From positions 3,038,001 to 3,102,000 of the forward strand of contig NW_015622547.1 in the NCBI RefSeq assembly GCF_000835495.1: a DNA stretch of 64,000 bases, read 5' to 3'. The position numbers and the translations under genes are program-made. The notes beneath the pieces were generated by a model. It had not been told where the DNA came from, did not search any database, and saw nothing but the letters and a program-made list of their open reading frames with translations. Each line of letters begins with the position of its first letter. Position 1 is the first letter of the stretch. This DNA is from Cladophialophora immunda (Eukaryota > Ascomycota > Eurotiomycetes > Chaetothyriales > Herpotrichiellaceae). Shown in pieces: positions 12,839 to 25,828 of the stretch.

Positions 12839-15800
12839 TTGCTGACAGTGTTTCTATCAAGCAGAATACCATTCCACATTGAAATGATATCATGCTTCAA
12901 TATTTTCTGGTCCAAGTATTTTACTGCTCCATTCGCATTACTAACTGGGAGGGAGAGTGAAGGGTAAGCCATCTCAAGCTATAGCGCAGTGCCGCCACTC
13001 AGTCGAGCAGGAGAAGGGAAGGAAAGATACGGGCGGCAATAATGGTGGGTGTCTTGAGACTTTGGCACCGTGGATGCGGACGTGGATGCGAACGACGGAA
13101 GTATTGAGTATAGGCTCTCACAACTTCTGCATCAGATTCATGTTTGCTCTCCCTGAGGGGCTCTTCAGATGGAATCTGCCCCTGGTCAACAGTCTGCGAG
13201 ACATTGTCTTCCCACATCAAACACTTCCCGTACGCAGGCCACCGGACATTCGGTAACCTTCCGTCTCAACTCAAGGGGCTTCGACAAAAGGAGTATCCTC
13301 GCTGGAGTTCGAAACAATTGAGCTGTGGACCTGAAAATCGAAAGGATACCAGACACCCGAACATCAGCGCCAGCACTTTCCGCTACGGTCTTGCGGGTCA
13401 CAAATGATGTACAAGAACGGCAGTCGAATGCCTTTGTTGCTTGGACATCGTCGATAGAGTGGCAACTATTACTTTGCAGCAATGGTCTTGTCCGGCGCGG
13501 CGACGGAGGTCCTCTTCGAGGCGTTGGTCGGGACCGTCGATCCTACGGGCGCATCCGATCCCGGGCCTGAAAAAACATTGCCGCAAGCCCTACGAGTATG
13601 AAGCCAATGTTGACACTCACCCGGAAAGAATTCTTCGGGGTCATCAAGGGGCCTGTAACGTGAGACGTCACCAGAGCAAACCGCCTGCGTCTCCAGACAC
13701 TTTGTCATGCCCAATGCTTGCCGTCAGCGGGGAAAGGCAAAACTCGAATTTTGTTGAGAAGCCAATGCAGGGTGCTTTTCGGCGAGGGCAGGTGGCTGAG
13801 GGGGTCTCTTGCGGTCTCGACTTCTCATTCTCGTGCGTTTACAGAGTGTGGCAAAATCTGGACAGTGCTCCATGCACGCAGCTGGCCATTGGAGCTGGGA
13901 TTGACTTCCACATTGTCAAGGGTGATGCTGATCGACGAGTATGCCGGTAAATCTCTCTTTTTGAGACGATGTTGAGCACCTTTCTGGACACTTCGATCGA
14001 TGGCCGGCAGATGGCCTTGGGAGGCGTCGACGACGATCGTCCTGGTCCTGGATCACACAACAACGGGATGTCTCAATTCAGAGCATCCCCGCCTAAAGTT
14101 GCAGGGGCAACGGAGGCGGGCATCGATCATGGGGAAGTATCGCCATCAGACTTTGCAGGCAAACATATCCGTAAACACAATGCGATGGATCGGGAGCCGC
14201 CGGGGCGAGCGCAGTCTTGGCAATGGCGGTAACGTGACATTATCGGACTAGGGAGAAATATGTGAACAGACTAGGAAATTTCTACGGGCGAGCATAGACG
14301 CCTTAGCGCACTCCTTGCCTCTCGCCACTTCGCCCGCTTCATCGCGGCATCGGGGTGGCTTCTTTCTCTCACGTAAATCTGGTCCAAGCAGAAATTTCAA
14401 CAGGCACACAGGCCAGTGCTACCAGACTCGACACTCGCCACGTCCGGATGGGGTCTAGCCACCTCGTGATCACTTCTTGAAGGAAGCACGCAACTGCGAC
14501 AACATTCTCGTGGTAGACTCCAGGCCCAAGTATGTCACTCAAAGCTGTCACTGGTTTCTGTGGCCCGAGCGCAGCTCCTCCCTTGCCACCCTCAACGTTG
14601 ACTCGTCAGGCAACGTGGCTCGATATCTGTCAAACCAGTCAGCACCAAAGTCACCCTCACCGAACCCAAGGGGGGCACTGCTGCCTCACAAAAAGGCGCT
14701 TGCCGACGTACCATGTATTCTCATACGTAATCTTGTGTCACCAGGGACTAAAGGATTGTTTGACACATTCGATGCAAAGCTCGTATCACCACCAGTCAGC
14801 GTTCGCGCCCAACCCTATCCCGGTCAATCAATGCCTCAGGTGCAAAAGCTAGGACCCCTCGCCTGTGGGCTGGTCGAAGTTTGCCAGCCCAATATCCATG
14901 CGAACAAGAACTTGGAAGGACGGTTATCAATGGCGATCCTGAGACACGCGAACGACCCTCCCAAAGCAAGCGTTCCACATCCTCCCCTCTCGAACAATTT
15001 CGGTAAGGCTAAGTGTGGAGATGATGGTCTACTCTCCATCTGCGCTATTGGCTCTCGCCTCTACTCCTGATCTTCCATGTTCATTCTTTCGAAAGAGGGG
15101 ACTGATGGTCACATGGACCCGTTGAAAGCGGACCTTCTCCCCCCCATTCACAGTCACCCATCTGTAAATTGTGTTGCGGATCACTGTCCCCTCTGCCATT
15201 TAAGAATGGTGTAGGAGAACAATTGGGTCTGCCGAACCACTAGCAATACGTGGCGAATCAGAAAGTGTCAGATAACAATAAGTTGCAAGCCACACCAAAG
15301 TCGGCTGCCGACAATTCCGCCGAGGCTGGCACTGCAGCGTGACCCAAGGCGCAGAGGCAAATTTGGTTCAGGTGCGAAGGGGGGCCACTACTGGAAGCCT
15401 GGACTCTGCTAGAGGCCATTATTTTCAGCCCGCGCACTCGACGAGTTAGCTCTGGCTGGTGTTGAGCCAGGGCGTTCCCGTGCTCTCGATCTCGACAGTC
15501 TCACCACGCTACAACTCTCTTCACTCGCAGAGTTGGTGGCTGAGAACAGACTCCCGCCATTGTTTACCAGGTAGGGGTCCCCCTATCTCTGGGACAAGTG
15601 TGCAGCAAAGCCCTCAAGGGCGAAGGAGAATAGTGGGCTCGAAAGTTAGGTGGTGAAGGCAGGCTACGTAGCGCTGACCAGCATGCGGCCCTCGCCAGAG
15701 ATAGTAATCTCCATCATGAGAGAGAAAGAGAGAGCCTTGTGTCCGGCGTAGGCGACAGACCCCAGGGTGTGCCCGCCGCCCGGACGAGTTGCAAATCTCA

Positions 15801-17570
15801 GACTGCTGCTGGGGCAATTGGGCAGGAATGAGGGAACAGCATTGCATGATGCTTCTGCCGCTATTCCAGCACACCCCCTTCGTGCTGGGGCTGGCTGGGG
15901 CTGGCTGGGGCAGGCCGATGGTGATTGGGTGCTCCAAGTGATTGGGAGCAAGGGATTGCAGTTTGAGCAAGTTCGGACCGTCAGAGTGCGGTTAGTGCTG
16001 GAGGGAGGCAGGGCCAGAGTCCCAGTGTCCAGCATGACGACCTGCGTACTTTGCAGACCGACCAGGCCGCCGTCCTGTGCCCTGCCATTTTCAGAGTGTG
16101 GCTACTGAACCCGCCATCTGCCATCTGGCACCCAGGCCCCCTCCTTGCTTGAAACACGAGCGAATGGCGAAGGCGGCCTGCCCAGCCCAGGACTAGCCTT
16201 TCCACCACTGCCAGGCGCGAGGCGCAAAAAGCAACAAACGATTCAAGCATCTCACCGACCAGGCCACTCCCCGACCTGCCGATGGGCGATCAAATTTTTT
16301 CATGGTTCCTCGTCTCATGTCCGATGCCGTCTGTGCTGGCGCCAGGAGGACCCAATCGCCATCACCCATGGCCCCTCCAATGGTGTCAATCACTCCGTCT
16401 CCTTCTGAGCAAGCTTGCCCAGATGAAGCAGACACAGCAGACGGCATGGGGAGTGTGTGTCTGGTCGTGGCGTCACAAGTGAAATTTCTCAAGGGAAGCC
16501 ATTGGTGCCAATTCCAGACATGTCAACACCCGGAAACAGGCGGGCGGCGAATTTGGGAATGGCAACCCAAGCACTTTGCCGGCCAGCAGCCCAAAACAAC
16601 TGTGCTTCCGGCATGACCATGTCGAATTTCGCCTTCTCCCCTCAGGTGGTGGGAACCCAACCCTGCAGGCACCCCCAAAAATGCAGCGCTGGTGATTGGG
16701 ATGCTGGGCTGTTCTCGTCAAGGACCACAACTACTGGTCGATATGCTAGCGCTGGCGCTCGGTCTCGCAAGGAACGCTGATCTGTGGTCGGTGGTGACAA
16801 GAAATGCGCCCAGCCACCTGGTGATCCGCTCATCGCCCACTTTTCCACCGACAAGAGCATGCAACCCACTCTGCCCGTGTCTCCTGCCAGACGGTGCCCG
16901 CCTCGTCTTGCTTCCTCTGGCCGGCCTAAACCAAAACCACTCATGGGAAGCTCGTCATCCAGCGTTCCCAGCGTCAGACTACAGCCCAGGGTTTGCGAAC
17001 TTTGACGCATCGATGTGGGCCCTCTCCCTTCCTGGCGTTCTATTCGCAGCATCTTCTGACCAGGTTCTGACGGCTTTTTTGCCCCACTGGCAAGGGTGGC
17101 ATGAGTGTCGAGGGTCCGTGCGTCGACGCTTGCCATGTTCGCCATGCTCGTAATGGCTCTCTTCGAGTACAACGTCCGTCATACCTAAAAGGACATAATA
17201 TTGCCTCTATACCTCGATACACCTACTCGCATCAACACCAGCACCACCTCAAAACCATCCGACATCCCATCTTGGACCTCTCACCCTTCCTCCTATATCT
17301 TTTACATCTGCTCTCGACTGTGTACCACTTTTGTATCCTCATACCTTCTGGTCTTTCCTTTACTGCTCGACATCCAAGCCGATCGCCGCCTACCATAATC
17401 CATTGGACCTGCCTACCATATCCAGGGACTGGCCACTATTTTCTGTTCATTTCCTCAAAACAAGTCTCTGGAACTCTTCTGGACCCATGTTTTGAACTGT
17501 TCTTTTTGGTCTTGTTCGACTCCCTCCTTTTCCTAGATCAAGTACTCCGTACTTTTGGGCCCTCCCAATA
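12839..17570. other. long non-coding region upstream of the Ran1-type kinase
   Basis: About 4.7 kb with only short, motif-free open frames on both strands; the longest, about 197 codons at 14477-15070, has no recognisable domain. A tandem CTGGCTGGGG repeat sits near 15883-15911. The last 350 bases before the kinase ATG are pyrimidine-rich (CCTC, TTCC tracts) and probably belong to the transcribed leader. An extended regulatory region or a non-coding transcript is possible but not shown. Confidence 0.5.
15883..15911. repeat. short tandem repeat, CTGGCTGGGG units
   Basis: Nearly three consecutive copies of a 10-base G-rich unit (GCTGGGGCTGGCTGGGG...). The G runs could form a G-quadruplex, but this is only inferred from composition. 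Confidence 0.5.
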
Positions 17571-18871
17571 ATGCTATTGACGCCACCATCGTCCCCTCAA
17601 CTCGCGACTTGCCTTGCACCAGAGGACCGATTGGGGTGTGTTTTAGCCGGCCGACTCGAACTGGTCTCTATCCTAGGAATTGGCGCTTATGGAGTGGTCT
17701 ACCAGGCCATCGACAGACTCACAAACATCCCCTATGCCGTGAAGGCCCTTCCCAAAGTTGGATTGGATCCCAGACAACGACGTTTCCAACGGCGCGAGAT
17801 TGCCCTCCACCACCAAGCCAGCCAACATCCCAATGTTGTGTCCCTCCTTCGCATCTTGGAGAGCCCGGACTGCACCTTCGTGGTGATTGAGTTCTGCCCC
17901 GAAGGCGACCTATTCTCCAACATCACCGAACATGGCCGATTCGTGGGCGACGACCAACTGGCCAAGCATGCTTTCTTGCAAATTTTGGATGCCGTCCAAT
18001 ACTGCCATTCCATCGGGATCTACCACAGGGACCTGAAGCCTGAGAACATCTTGGTGACGAACCATGGCCACACTGTCAAACTCGCCGACTTTGGGCTCGC
18101 CACCACGGATTCCATCACGTCCGACTTCGGGTGTGGGTCCACATTCTACATGTCCCCAGGTATGTTTTTTTTTTCCCCGACTCCCACACGAGACAACATA
18201 TACTGATGCTTGCAGAATGTCAACAAGCGCCAACACGACCATATGCCCGCTATGCGGCCGCACCCAACGACGTCTGGAGCCTCGGCGTTATCCTCGTGAA
18301 CCTGACCTGTGGTCGCAATCCCTGGAAGAAGGCCTCTCCTGATGATTCCACATTCCGTGCCTTCTTGAAGGATCCCAAATTCCTCAGCTCGATCTTGCCA
18401 ATCTCTCCCGAACTGAACATGATCTTGAGACGCATCTTCGAGTGTGACCCACACAAGAGGATTACCCTCCAGGAGCTCCGCGAGTTGATTCTCAACTGTC
18501 CCAGGCTGACGACCAATTCATACAACACTCTTCCCCCGTCGCCTCCCGCGTCTCCCTACGACTACGTGGATCCAATGGATTGTGCCAACATGGCTCTCCC
18601 GCCCTCTCCACCCGCATCCCCATCTCCTCAACAACACTTCCAACCCCAACCCTCGGAGTGGTCTTTGTTTGAACCTGCCTCCAAGCAGAGTTCGTCTTGT
18701 TCTTCGCTTTCCACGGATTCTGGATACGAATCCGAGGCTCCGTTCCATGATGCTGGTCAACGTCTACAACCTACTGTCTTCAACTTCTACGGCAACGTTA
18801 TTCCACTGAACGAGCACGAAAAGCCTTATTATCCGCAACCGAACTTTGTTCCCTCGGTTGCCGCGTTTTAA
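17571..18871 (+). CDS. Ran1/Pat1-like serine/threonine protein kinase
   Basis: Two exons, 17571-18159 and 18216-18871, give 414 residues. The intron (GTATGT..TTGCAG) splits the Glu codon of the APE-type motif YMSPEC. Kinase core: glycine loop GIGAYG (36-41), VAIK-type Lys58 in PYAVKAL, catalytic loop HRDLKPEN with Asp154, DFG with Asp173, then the motif with DVWSLGVILVNLTCGRNPW. The CGSTFYMSPE activation segment and the short N terminus LLTPPSSP resemble fission yeast Ran1/Pat1 and the yeast Sks1/Vhs1 group, which control the switch between growth and sexual development and nutrient responses. The C-terminal tail (about 320-414) is Pro/Ser-rich with repeated PPSPPASP motifs and is probably disordered and phosphorylated. 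The gene stands alone between two long non-coding stretches, consistent with complex transcriptional control. Confidence 0.92.
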
Positions 18872-21800
18872 TTTCCCGAAAATGTTTTACATACGTTGTG
18901 CAGCAACCTGGTCGACGCTGTAACGAGTTAACGGTGTTACGATTGGAGCTTTCATCCCCTTTTGGATACCCAGGCGGTCAGTTTTACGATACCACTTTTA
19001 CAACAAAAAACTTGTTTTCCGGATTGGACTGGATTTTTCGGGAAAAGCCACGAGGCGCTGCAGTTTTACAGGACAAAGTCAGCGTATTTGTCGGCGTCTT
19101 TTACTAGACCGCGGATTCTCTTTGTGTGTGTTTGTGTGTGTGTGTGCGCGCGCGCGTGTGTTGGAGACTGTTCAAGCGTTGAGAGTTACCGGATAAGAGA
19201 AAAACTTAAGGGGAAGGCGCGTTTGGAAGAGTTTTAGTCGCTGTGTCTCTCAACCCAAGTGCTGGCGCGAGACGACCTGTTGGGACATGGGGAGGGTTTT
19301 TGTCATTACTGTTCCCGAGGACTGCCTTTGCAACTCCTTACGAAAAGGATATATCCTAGGACGATCGTTCAACCCTGCTATGGCCACTATGAATCCGAGG
19401 ATTTCACACAAACATGAGTTCCATGGGACGCTTCATCCTGTCAGGATGACCCTGGGCTTCCAGTCTTTCGCATTCTTGTGTCCATGGGCCAGGGCTTGAA
19501 TGACTTTCTGTAAATAGCTTTGCACCGACTAAGAACAAATATCGAAAAGGATGGCTTCAGACCAGGCGCCGTTTTGAGATTCTATGCAACTTTCCACTTC
19601 TGCGTGTAGGATAGACCTCGCTGTCGCCCTGCAAATAATCACGTGATGCCAGCACGTGGGCGCAGGCGACCTTTCCGGATACTCTGTAGCATCGAAGTGG
19701 CAAAGAAGGGGAATTCGTCTTCCTTCCAACCTTCTCTCTCCCTCCCGCATTCTCGCCCACCAATCCATCCTCTATCACATCCTCCCATCTCCGATCAGTG
19801 ACAATATCTCCCACCAACCATTCAGCTGGGAGTGGCTTGTGCCCGCCCTCTCCCGCGGTTCTATTCCTGACGACATTGTTTTTGCCATCCAGCGCAGGCC
19901 GCAAGGCAGCTTTCGCCCCGACTGTGCCGCTGGGGTGCTCACTAATGCAAGCCCCTTCTGTTCCAGCCTTCGTCTTTGACAGCGCATGCGTCAGCCTCTC
20001 GGCTCTGCCAGGATGCATTGGCTGCCTTACTCCTCCTCCCTGCCCCGCTTTGTCGGTCCTTCTCTGACTTTCTTTCGCAGAATCCTCGCCCACCTGCCGT
20101 CGTGCGGTTGGTCAGATGGGGACAACTCTCAAGTTTTTGCCACCGACTACTGCAAGGTGGGCGGCACCTTCACCTGCGTCGGCAATCCAGATGACTCTTG
20201 GTGTCCTCTCCTCCTACGAATGACCGATTAGGATTTCTGAGTCTCTGGCTCCATGGTGGGCGATGGATCCCGTCCATCCATTATCTGGAGAAGGATATCC
20301 ATGTCCGCAGTGAGGGCGAAACACACCAGATTGGCATGAGACTAACCCAAGGATATCGGAGAAATAGCCCCTCCATTCTGGGCACGCGCTGGACACCACC
20401 GAACCCTACCGCTAAGAATAAAACCACCCATCAGAGTCCGACCTGTCCCTCCATCAGCGACGACTTATGCAGGAGCTTTGACGCTTGCTGCACTCCAGCG
20501 ATCGACCTTTGGAACTTTGAGGGCAATGACAGGCCCCTCCCGGCATGTCAGGCGTAGTCCCTAGGACACTCGTGAGTTGATTTCAGTCCTGGCTTGTTTG
20601 CACGGATACTTTCGAGAACCAAAGACGACTCCTGCAGCATTAATGCGAATGATCATTGGACCAAAGCGGAGAAGAGAGGGGCAGCATGGAGACACCAGTA
20701 CCAGCTCCCCGAGACTGATTGACAAGTGCCCACGAGGGTCGATAGGCCCTCTCAATCACAGCCCAGAACCCCTCCCCCTATCCCGTCTCGACAGGTTGGG
20801 CATTGTGTCACCGATAACCATTCTGACCGTGCTCAGCTCTACGTCAGCCCATGGTTGTGCGACGGCAGAAGGTGCCCCTCAGGATAATCCATGATGTTTC
20901 GAACAAGAAAAAAAAAACTGGGGCTACTCGATTCCCTCAGGAGGGTTGCCGAAGTCACAATGTACCTCCTACTTGGATGCTGACCATCTCAATGCAATCT
21001 GTCGCTGAAATCAGCAGACAAACGAGAAGCCCGAGACTTGTGCCAGTCGTAAGTCGCGTACCTGGACCTGGGGAGGATAATGGAGTCCAGGCGAACCGGC
21101 ATGACCGAGAAAAGCCGCAAGGGATGTACGACTATGGCTATGAGTTGGGTACACTTTGTTGGTTGACACCGCCACCAAGCGATGCTCGAGTCATGCGCCA
21201 TAACGGGCCATTATTCAGCCAGTGCCTTTTTGCGAGGACTTTGTCCTCTCGGACAACTGCAAACTGAGCTTCCTGTGCTGGAAAGGTCCAGTTTCTCGAA
21301 TATCTCCATGGACTCTGGGAGTATCTTTTGGGATTTGGCTTTCGTCCAATTGAGAAAGCATATTCTTCCGAAGCGAGCCGTGCTACAGATGCTTCCAACC
21401 CAAAAGCTCCGCCTTGCACGTACAACCATCATTCCTTCAACCTGTATATGGTATAGATCGCTCGAACTTTCCTCCCAATCATACCTCTTTGCGATCCGAA
21501 ATGACTGGCAAAAACTTTTCTAATGACAACGTTCGCCTTTAGAGCGGCAATCCACGTTCACCTTTCCCCCAAGCTTGTCAGGGCGACTAGATCACGAGGA
21601 ACAATGACTGGGCTGGCGACAGTCTGCGTACCAGGAGGATACCAGGCTGGCATCTTGACGGTTCTGCATTCAGTCGTCTGAGGCGTCCTGAACGAGGAGA
21701 CGGTGCTGCCAGACTTCATCACTCGGTCTTAGAAGCTCGACACTCCTAGACGACTATGCCAGTGCCCAGATTGAAGTGTCCATATGGCATGGTTGCGAAG

Positions 21801-24412
21801 CCTCGACAACGTCTATTGCCGCTATTATGGTCTACCTCCCCAATCGCCTGTCATTTGAAAACCCAATGGTCCATTATCCATGTCAGCCTCTCTGCGGTTG
21901 GTTGAAGACAAGGTCAAGTCATCCCATACACAGCTAGGTCCGTTCCTGATAGCTGAAAGGAAAGGCGGTTGAGTTGCTTTCAAATCTTGTTGTCATGTTC
22001 CTGGCCTTGATTCCAGTCATCATCGATTCAGCGAAGGATGATTGTCCCTCCAATCAAGCCGCGACTGGTAAAATGGTCCGCTCCTGCCCGGACGGGTTTC
22101 CGCGAATGGTCTCCAGAACAGCGGAGCACCAGACAAACTCTCACTCATCTGCTCGGGTTTCTGTGCCAACTGGGTCTGGATGCTTGGGAATACGACGCGC
22201 CTGCAAGGCAGACCCAAGCCAATTGGCAACACCATACCGTACCACACCATACCGCTCAGGCATCAAACTACTAGGGCCGAAGCCCAACCACCTGTTGAGC
22301 CACGAAGCAAAGCCTCATCCAACTAGTGACTGGCACATGGCAAAAATGCCGCATACAAAATCCGGCATGGGCTTGTCTGGGCAGGATGGGTTGATTCCCC
22401 CTGAGGCCTGCATGGCTATTCAACCAGTAAGAACAGGTTCTCCTGCTTGGGTCGCCTTGTTTCGGTGACGCGCTGCCTCCCATGATCAAGCAGAATGGAC
22501 GTCTCCATGGGCATTGCTGCAAAGGTCCAGACTCTCGCCGGTGCATCTGCTGCCGAGTGTGTTGCACCGTGCTTCGTGGTTGTTGTTTAGTCCCCACCTC
22601 ACAGTCGCTGACAGGAAACGATGGCATGCGAACACTTCTCGGACAATTCTCGTCGAGGAAGTTTGAGAATGACATGTTGAAAGACCACGTTTTGAGCGGT
22701 GGGCGTCACATGACTCAACCACTGGCCCAGACACGGTCGTTGCCGTGGTCGTCAGTCCTCATGCTGCTATAGAAAGGCAAGATTGGGACCATGCACGGAC
22801 ATTGTTGCAGATGAAGTTTCAAGGAGACGAGAGCATCTCACTCACTTGGTCTGAGAAATACAGGTCACGCCGCCACGTTTCCAAGGTATGTTTCTCACTC
22901 TGGCCGGAGAACTGTGTTCGATAGGCAGGAGAGGAAGAATCGGTTGTTGCTCTCACGCATTGGTCAAGTTGCAATGCCTGGAAGCCTCCCTGTGTCGAAG
23001 TCGAATCCCAACGGGACAAAACATGGATGCACAATTTGTCGTGCGAAGCAAGAGACGCGTTCACACAATCGGCAGCAGCTTCAGAGTTCTGGCAATGTGG
23101 TCAGCAGTGAGGTGTGCCCCGATAGAGCCCTCAAAAGCTGCGGAGTTCGTGCGTGGAGGCAGATGCATGATACAGGCCTGGGTGAAAACAGCGTCTGCCT
23201 CGTTCGAGAAAGGCTGAGTGGTCACCGGCGAGCGAGCCAGCTTGCCAGAAACGCATTCGACAGGACTCCAGTTACTCTAACGGCTTTTCTAGTCGCAGCC
23301 TTGTCGATCACTTGATTTGGTGTGTTTTTTTTTAACTTATTCCCACTTCTATTTACTTTGACTTCATCTTGCGTTGGACCGTGGATCTGGGGAACTTGCT
23401 CAGATGCTGACCAGGCATCAATGCTTCTCGGAAAGAGCCATTTGTGCCACTCCAAGGTGGATTCCTTGAGACGACGTCACTATAGAGAAAGGGTCAGACA
23501 TGTTCCCATTCTTGCCTCCAGCCTCAGCACTGTTCCGGCTGAGCTGAGAGGCAGTCAAAGTCGTCAGTCAGCCACACCATCAGATAATTGACGTCGAGGT
23601 CGCGGCGTGTGTTGATGTACTACTCCGTACAAGATGGACGCCACATGTGGTCCATGCACGTGCGAACTGCGCCTCAAACTCTGTCGCAAGCAGTGGCTTA
23701 ACCGGGTCTAGCGGCGCCTTGTATCCAAACGAACGGTGCCTGAGTCGATATTAATGGATGCGGTGCAATTGTCTTCCCTTAAAGATCCATACTTTTATTG
23801 TGAGTTACATTCGCATCACTTTTTGCGTTTGGCCGTTCCGCCTCGTCCATCTTTTCCTCGGTCATGTTCTGTCTGATCAAGGACGAGCAAGAGCAAGAGC
23901 AAGCGGTGACACGGTGACAAAGGGCCAGTGGCTGAGCCAAGTCACCCCCAAGACTCACTATTACGCGTCGCAATTCGCAACGGTTGCTTCCCGCGTCTTC
24001 GCAGCGGACAATGGAATGCGCTCAATGAACTCTCCGGTGTGAATTACGTTTGCTTCGTGGTAGAGTAGTCGGGCTTCTCATTCGTCCATCGGCTGCCTGC
24101 GCTGAGCTTTGACCTCCCTCAGTGGCCCAGGTATATTTGTGATTGTCTTCTCGCCTCACCACTCTCTGCATCAGTCAATTTGTATCGCGCCCAGAGTGAC
24201 TGTTCCCTGTCCGTGCGCAGACACATTCAGCATCGGACCATCGATTGCTCCAGATCAAATTCCCCGTCCTGCTGCACAAAGACCCAGATACCCGGGAGCC
24301 TAGATCAGGCATTGATTGAGCCCTGCCCGCGAGTGAACGCGACATCACCCTCGAACAATCCACCACCACCGCCGCCCGAGAAGAAAAAAACACCCCCAGC
24401 CCAAAAGACACC
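18872..24412. other. long non-coding region between kinase and CYSTM gene
   Basis: About 5.5 kb without a supportable protein gene. Many short frames exist on both strands but none shows a domain, signal peptide or splice-linked extension. The first few hundred bases are probably the kinase 3' untranslated region and contain a TG/CG dinucleotide tract. The CYSTM leader (about 24250-24412) is rich in CCACC and A tracts. No transposon ends or RNA gene were recognised. Confidence 0.5.
19122..19162. repeat. alternating purine-pyrimidine tract (TG)n(CG)n(TG)n
   Basis: Almost perfect alternation of TG and CG dinucleotides over 41 bases, about 250 bases after the kinase stop codon. Such tracts can adopt Z-DNA and are prone to length variation. 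Confidence 0.8.
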
Positions 24413-24781
24413 ATGGGCGACAAATTCCCTCCCCCCCAATACCCTCCGCCCACGCAGAGCCCCGGCCCCATCCACGCCCAGACGGGCTTCCAATCGCCGC
24501 CGCCGCAAATGGCCTACGACCCCAACTACCAGCAACAGTACGAGTACGATGCCTCGCGCGGCGCGAACCAGGGCTACTACGGTGGTGGTGGCCCCCCGCC
24601 GCCGCAGGGATACTATGGCGGCGGTCCCGGGTACGGGCCTCCGCAGGGCTGGAATGGGCAGCCGCCGCCACCGCCGCCGGGCATGTATGAGAGAGATCGA
24701 GGCGGCGGGGGAGGAGCTGGGATCTGTACGGGGTTATTGGCTGGGTTGGCGTGTTGTTGCTGTTTGGAGGCGTTGTTTTAA
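24413..24781 (+). CDS. small CYSTM-domain protein (Pro/Gly/Tyr/Gln-rich, Cys-rich C-terminal membrane segment)
   Basis: 122 residues. Residues 1-95 are low-complexity Pro/Gly/Tyr/Gln repeats (PPPQYPPPTQSP, GYYGGG, PPQGYYGGGPGYGPP). The C terminus GICTGLLAGLACCCCLEALF is the classic cysteine-rich transmembrane (CYSTM) module found in small stress-tolerance proteins of fungi and plants, thought to sit at the plasma membrane, possibly palmitoylated on the four consecutive Cys. The ATG is in a good context (ACACCATGG). A longer overlapping frame from 24180 is a composition artefact. Confidence 0.88.
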   Translation: MGDKFPPPQYPPPTQSPGPIHAQTGFQSPPPQMAYDPNYQQQYEYDASRGANQGYYGGGGPPPPQGYYGGGPGYGPPQGWNGQPPPPPPGMYERDRGGGGGAGICTGLLAGLACCCCLEALF

Positions 24782-25089
24782 GACGGGTTTTTCACAATTG
24801 CGACGGACACGGACGGGGGGTGCGAGGCGGGTGCGGGCCTTTCGAGTGGGATGGAAAAGATCACATTCTGCTGAATAGGTTGAGCATTTCATTTCATCGG
24901 GGGATTTTGTCCCTATACTCGATTGCATTACTAGCATAGCGTTTGCGGGTGGGGAGGAGCATATCATTTGGCTCCATCACAATGCATCAAAAGATAGATT
25001 GTGATATACTCCTTGACTTAACTCAGAATGTGGTCATCAAAGTGCCAATTCGTCTCTACGGCGAGAGTTCACCAACTCAGTGCTGCCCT
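24782..25089. other. intergenic 3'-3' region
   Basis: Short spacer between the converging CYSTM and Rho-like genes. It should contain both 3' ends. Nothing else is recognised. Confidence 0.4.
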
Positions 25090-25828
25090 TCACATCACAG
25101 AACAACTGCTGGCCCCGCTCAACCCGCCAGATTCCGTGGTCGTTTTCGCTGCAGTCCGGGTGATGTCCTCTAGGACCTCCCACATCAACTCGCCCGTCAA
25201 AGCACTGCACTCTGCATACCGATCACAGTGCATCTCCTGGGCGGCGCGCAGCCCTTCCTGCGGCATGACACACTCGTAAGACCCGTCCTCGCGCCTCTGC
25301 TCGGTGCGCTCGTCCCGCTTCAGGCCCAGCAGCATGACGGGCATGTTGTGCTCGACGTCATGGTAGTGCAGGGACAGCTGCTTGCGCCAGTAATACTGGG
25401 CGTTGTGCAGAGACTCACGGGACGAAATGGAGAAGGCGATGATGGCGAACGCCGGCGCCGACGGAAACGGGTCGATGAACAGCGGCGACGTCGAGGGATG
25501 GATCCGGAACTTGTACGGACGCCGAAACAGGCTGACGTCGAAGGTCACCGGGCCCGACGGGGCGAAGACTCGCTTTCGAGGCGCCGACTGGTCAAGCTTG
25601 CCGTCGCGGATGTGTTCCAGCTGTCTGCGTAGTCCCATCCAATCGTTGAGCCTCAATGCTGTATCGGATTGAGAGGGGGGACAAAAGCGAATTGACTGGG
25701 ACAGGGGAAAATGGGGCGCGTGGGACGACTTACGACAGGAAGGTGGCTTTGCCTACGCCGGGGCTGCCGAGGAAGAGAATATCAACTTCCGGGATGGGCT
25801 GAGCCTCGGGGGCCACTTGCGCTGCCAT
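25090..25828 (-). CDS. divergent Rho/Ras-like protein with CaaX box and degenerate GTP-binding motifs
   Basis: Two exons (25734-25828 and 25090-25651, complement) give 218 residues. The intron starts GTAAGT and the acceptor chosen is CATTGAG, because the nearer TACAG shifts into a frame that stops soon. The P-loop-like GSPGVGKA is at residues 21-28, followed by a Rho-like fold: SLFRRPYKFRI, IIAFSISSRESL, the G4-like MPVMLLGLKRDE, CVMPQEGLRAAQEM, the G5 motif AECSALTGELMWEV, and C-terminal CSVM, a prenylation (CaaX) signal. Ala28 replaces the Mg-binding Ser/Thr of the P-loop, and the DxxG (G3) motif is not recognisable, reading RIHPSTSP instead. Other fungal relatives, as I recall them, keep an Asp there. 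Membrane anchoring is likely; GTP hydrolysis is doubtful. Confidence 0.8.

Noticed and set aside
14477..15070. 197-codon frame in the long non-coding region
   Set aside because: No motif, no codon bias, no splice-linked partners; compatible with chance in 4.7 kb.
24180..24878. 232-codon frame overlapping the CYSTM gene
   Set aside because: Pro/Arg/Thr-rich frame-shifted reading of repetitive CYSTM codons.
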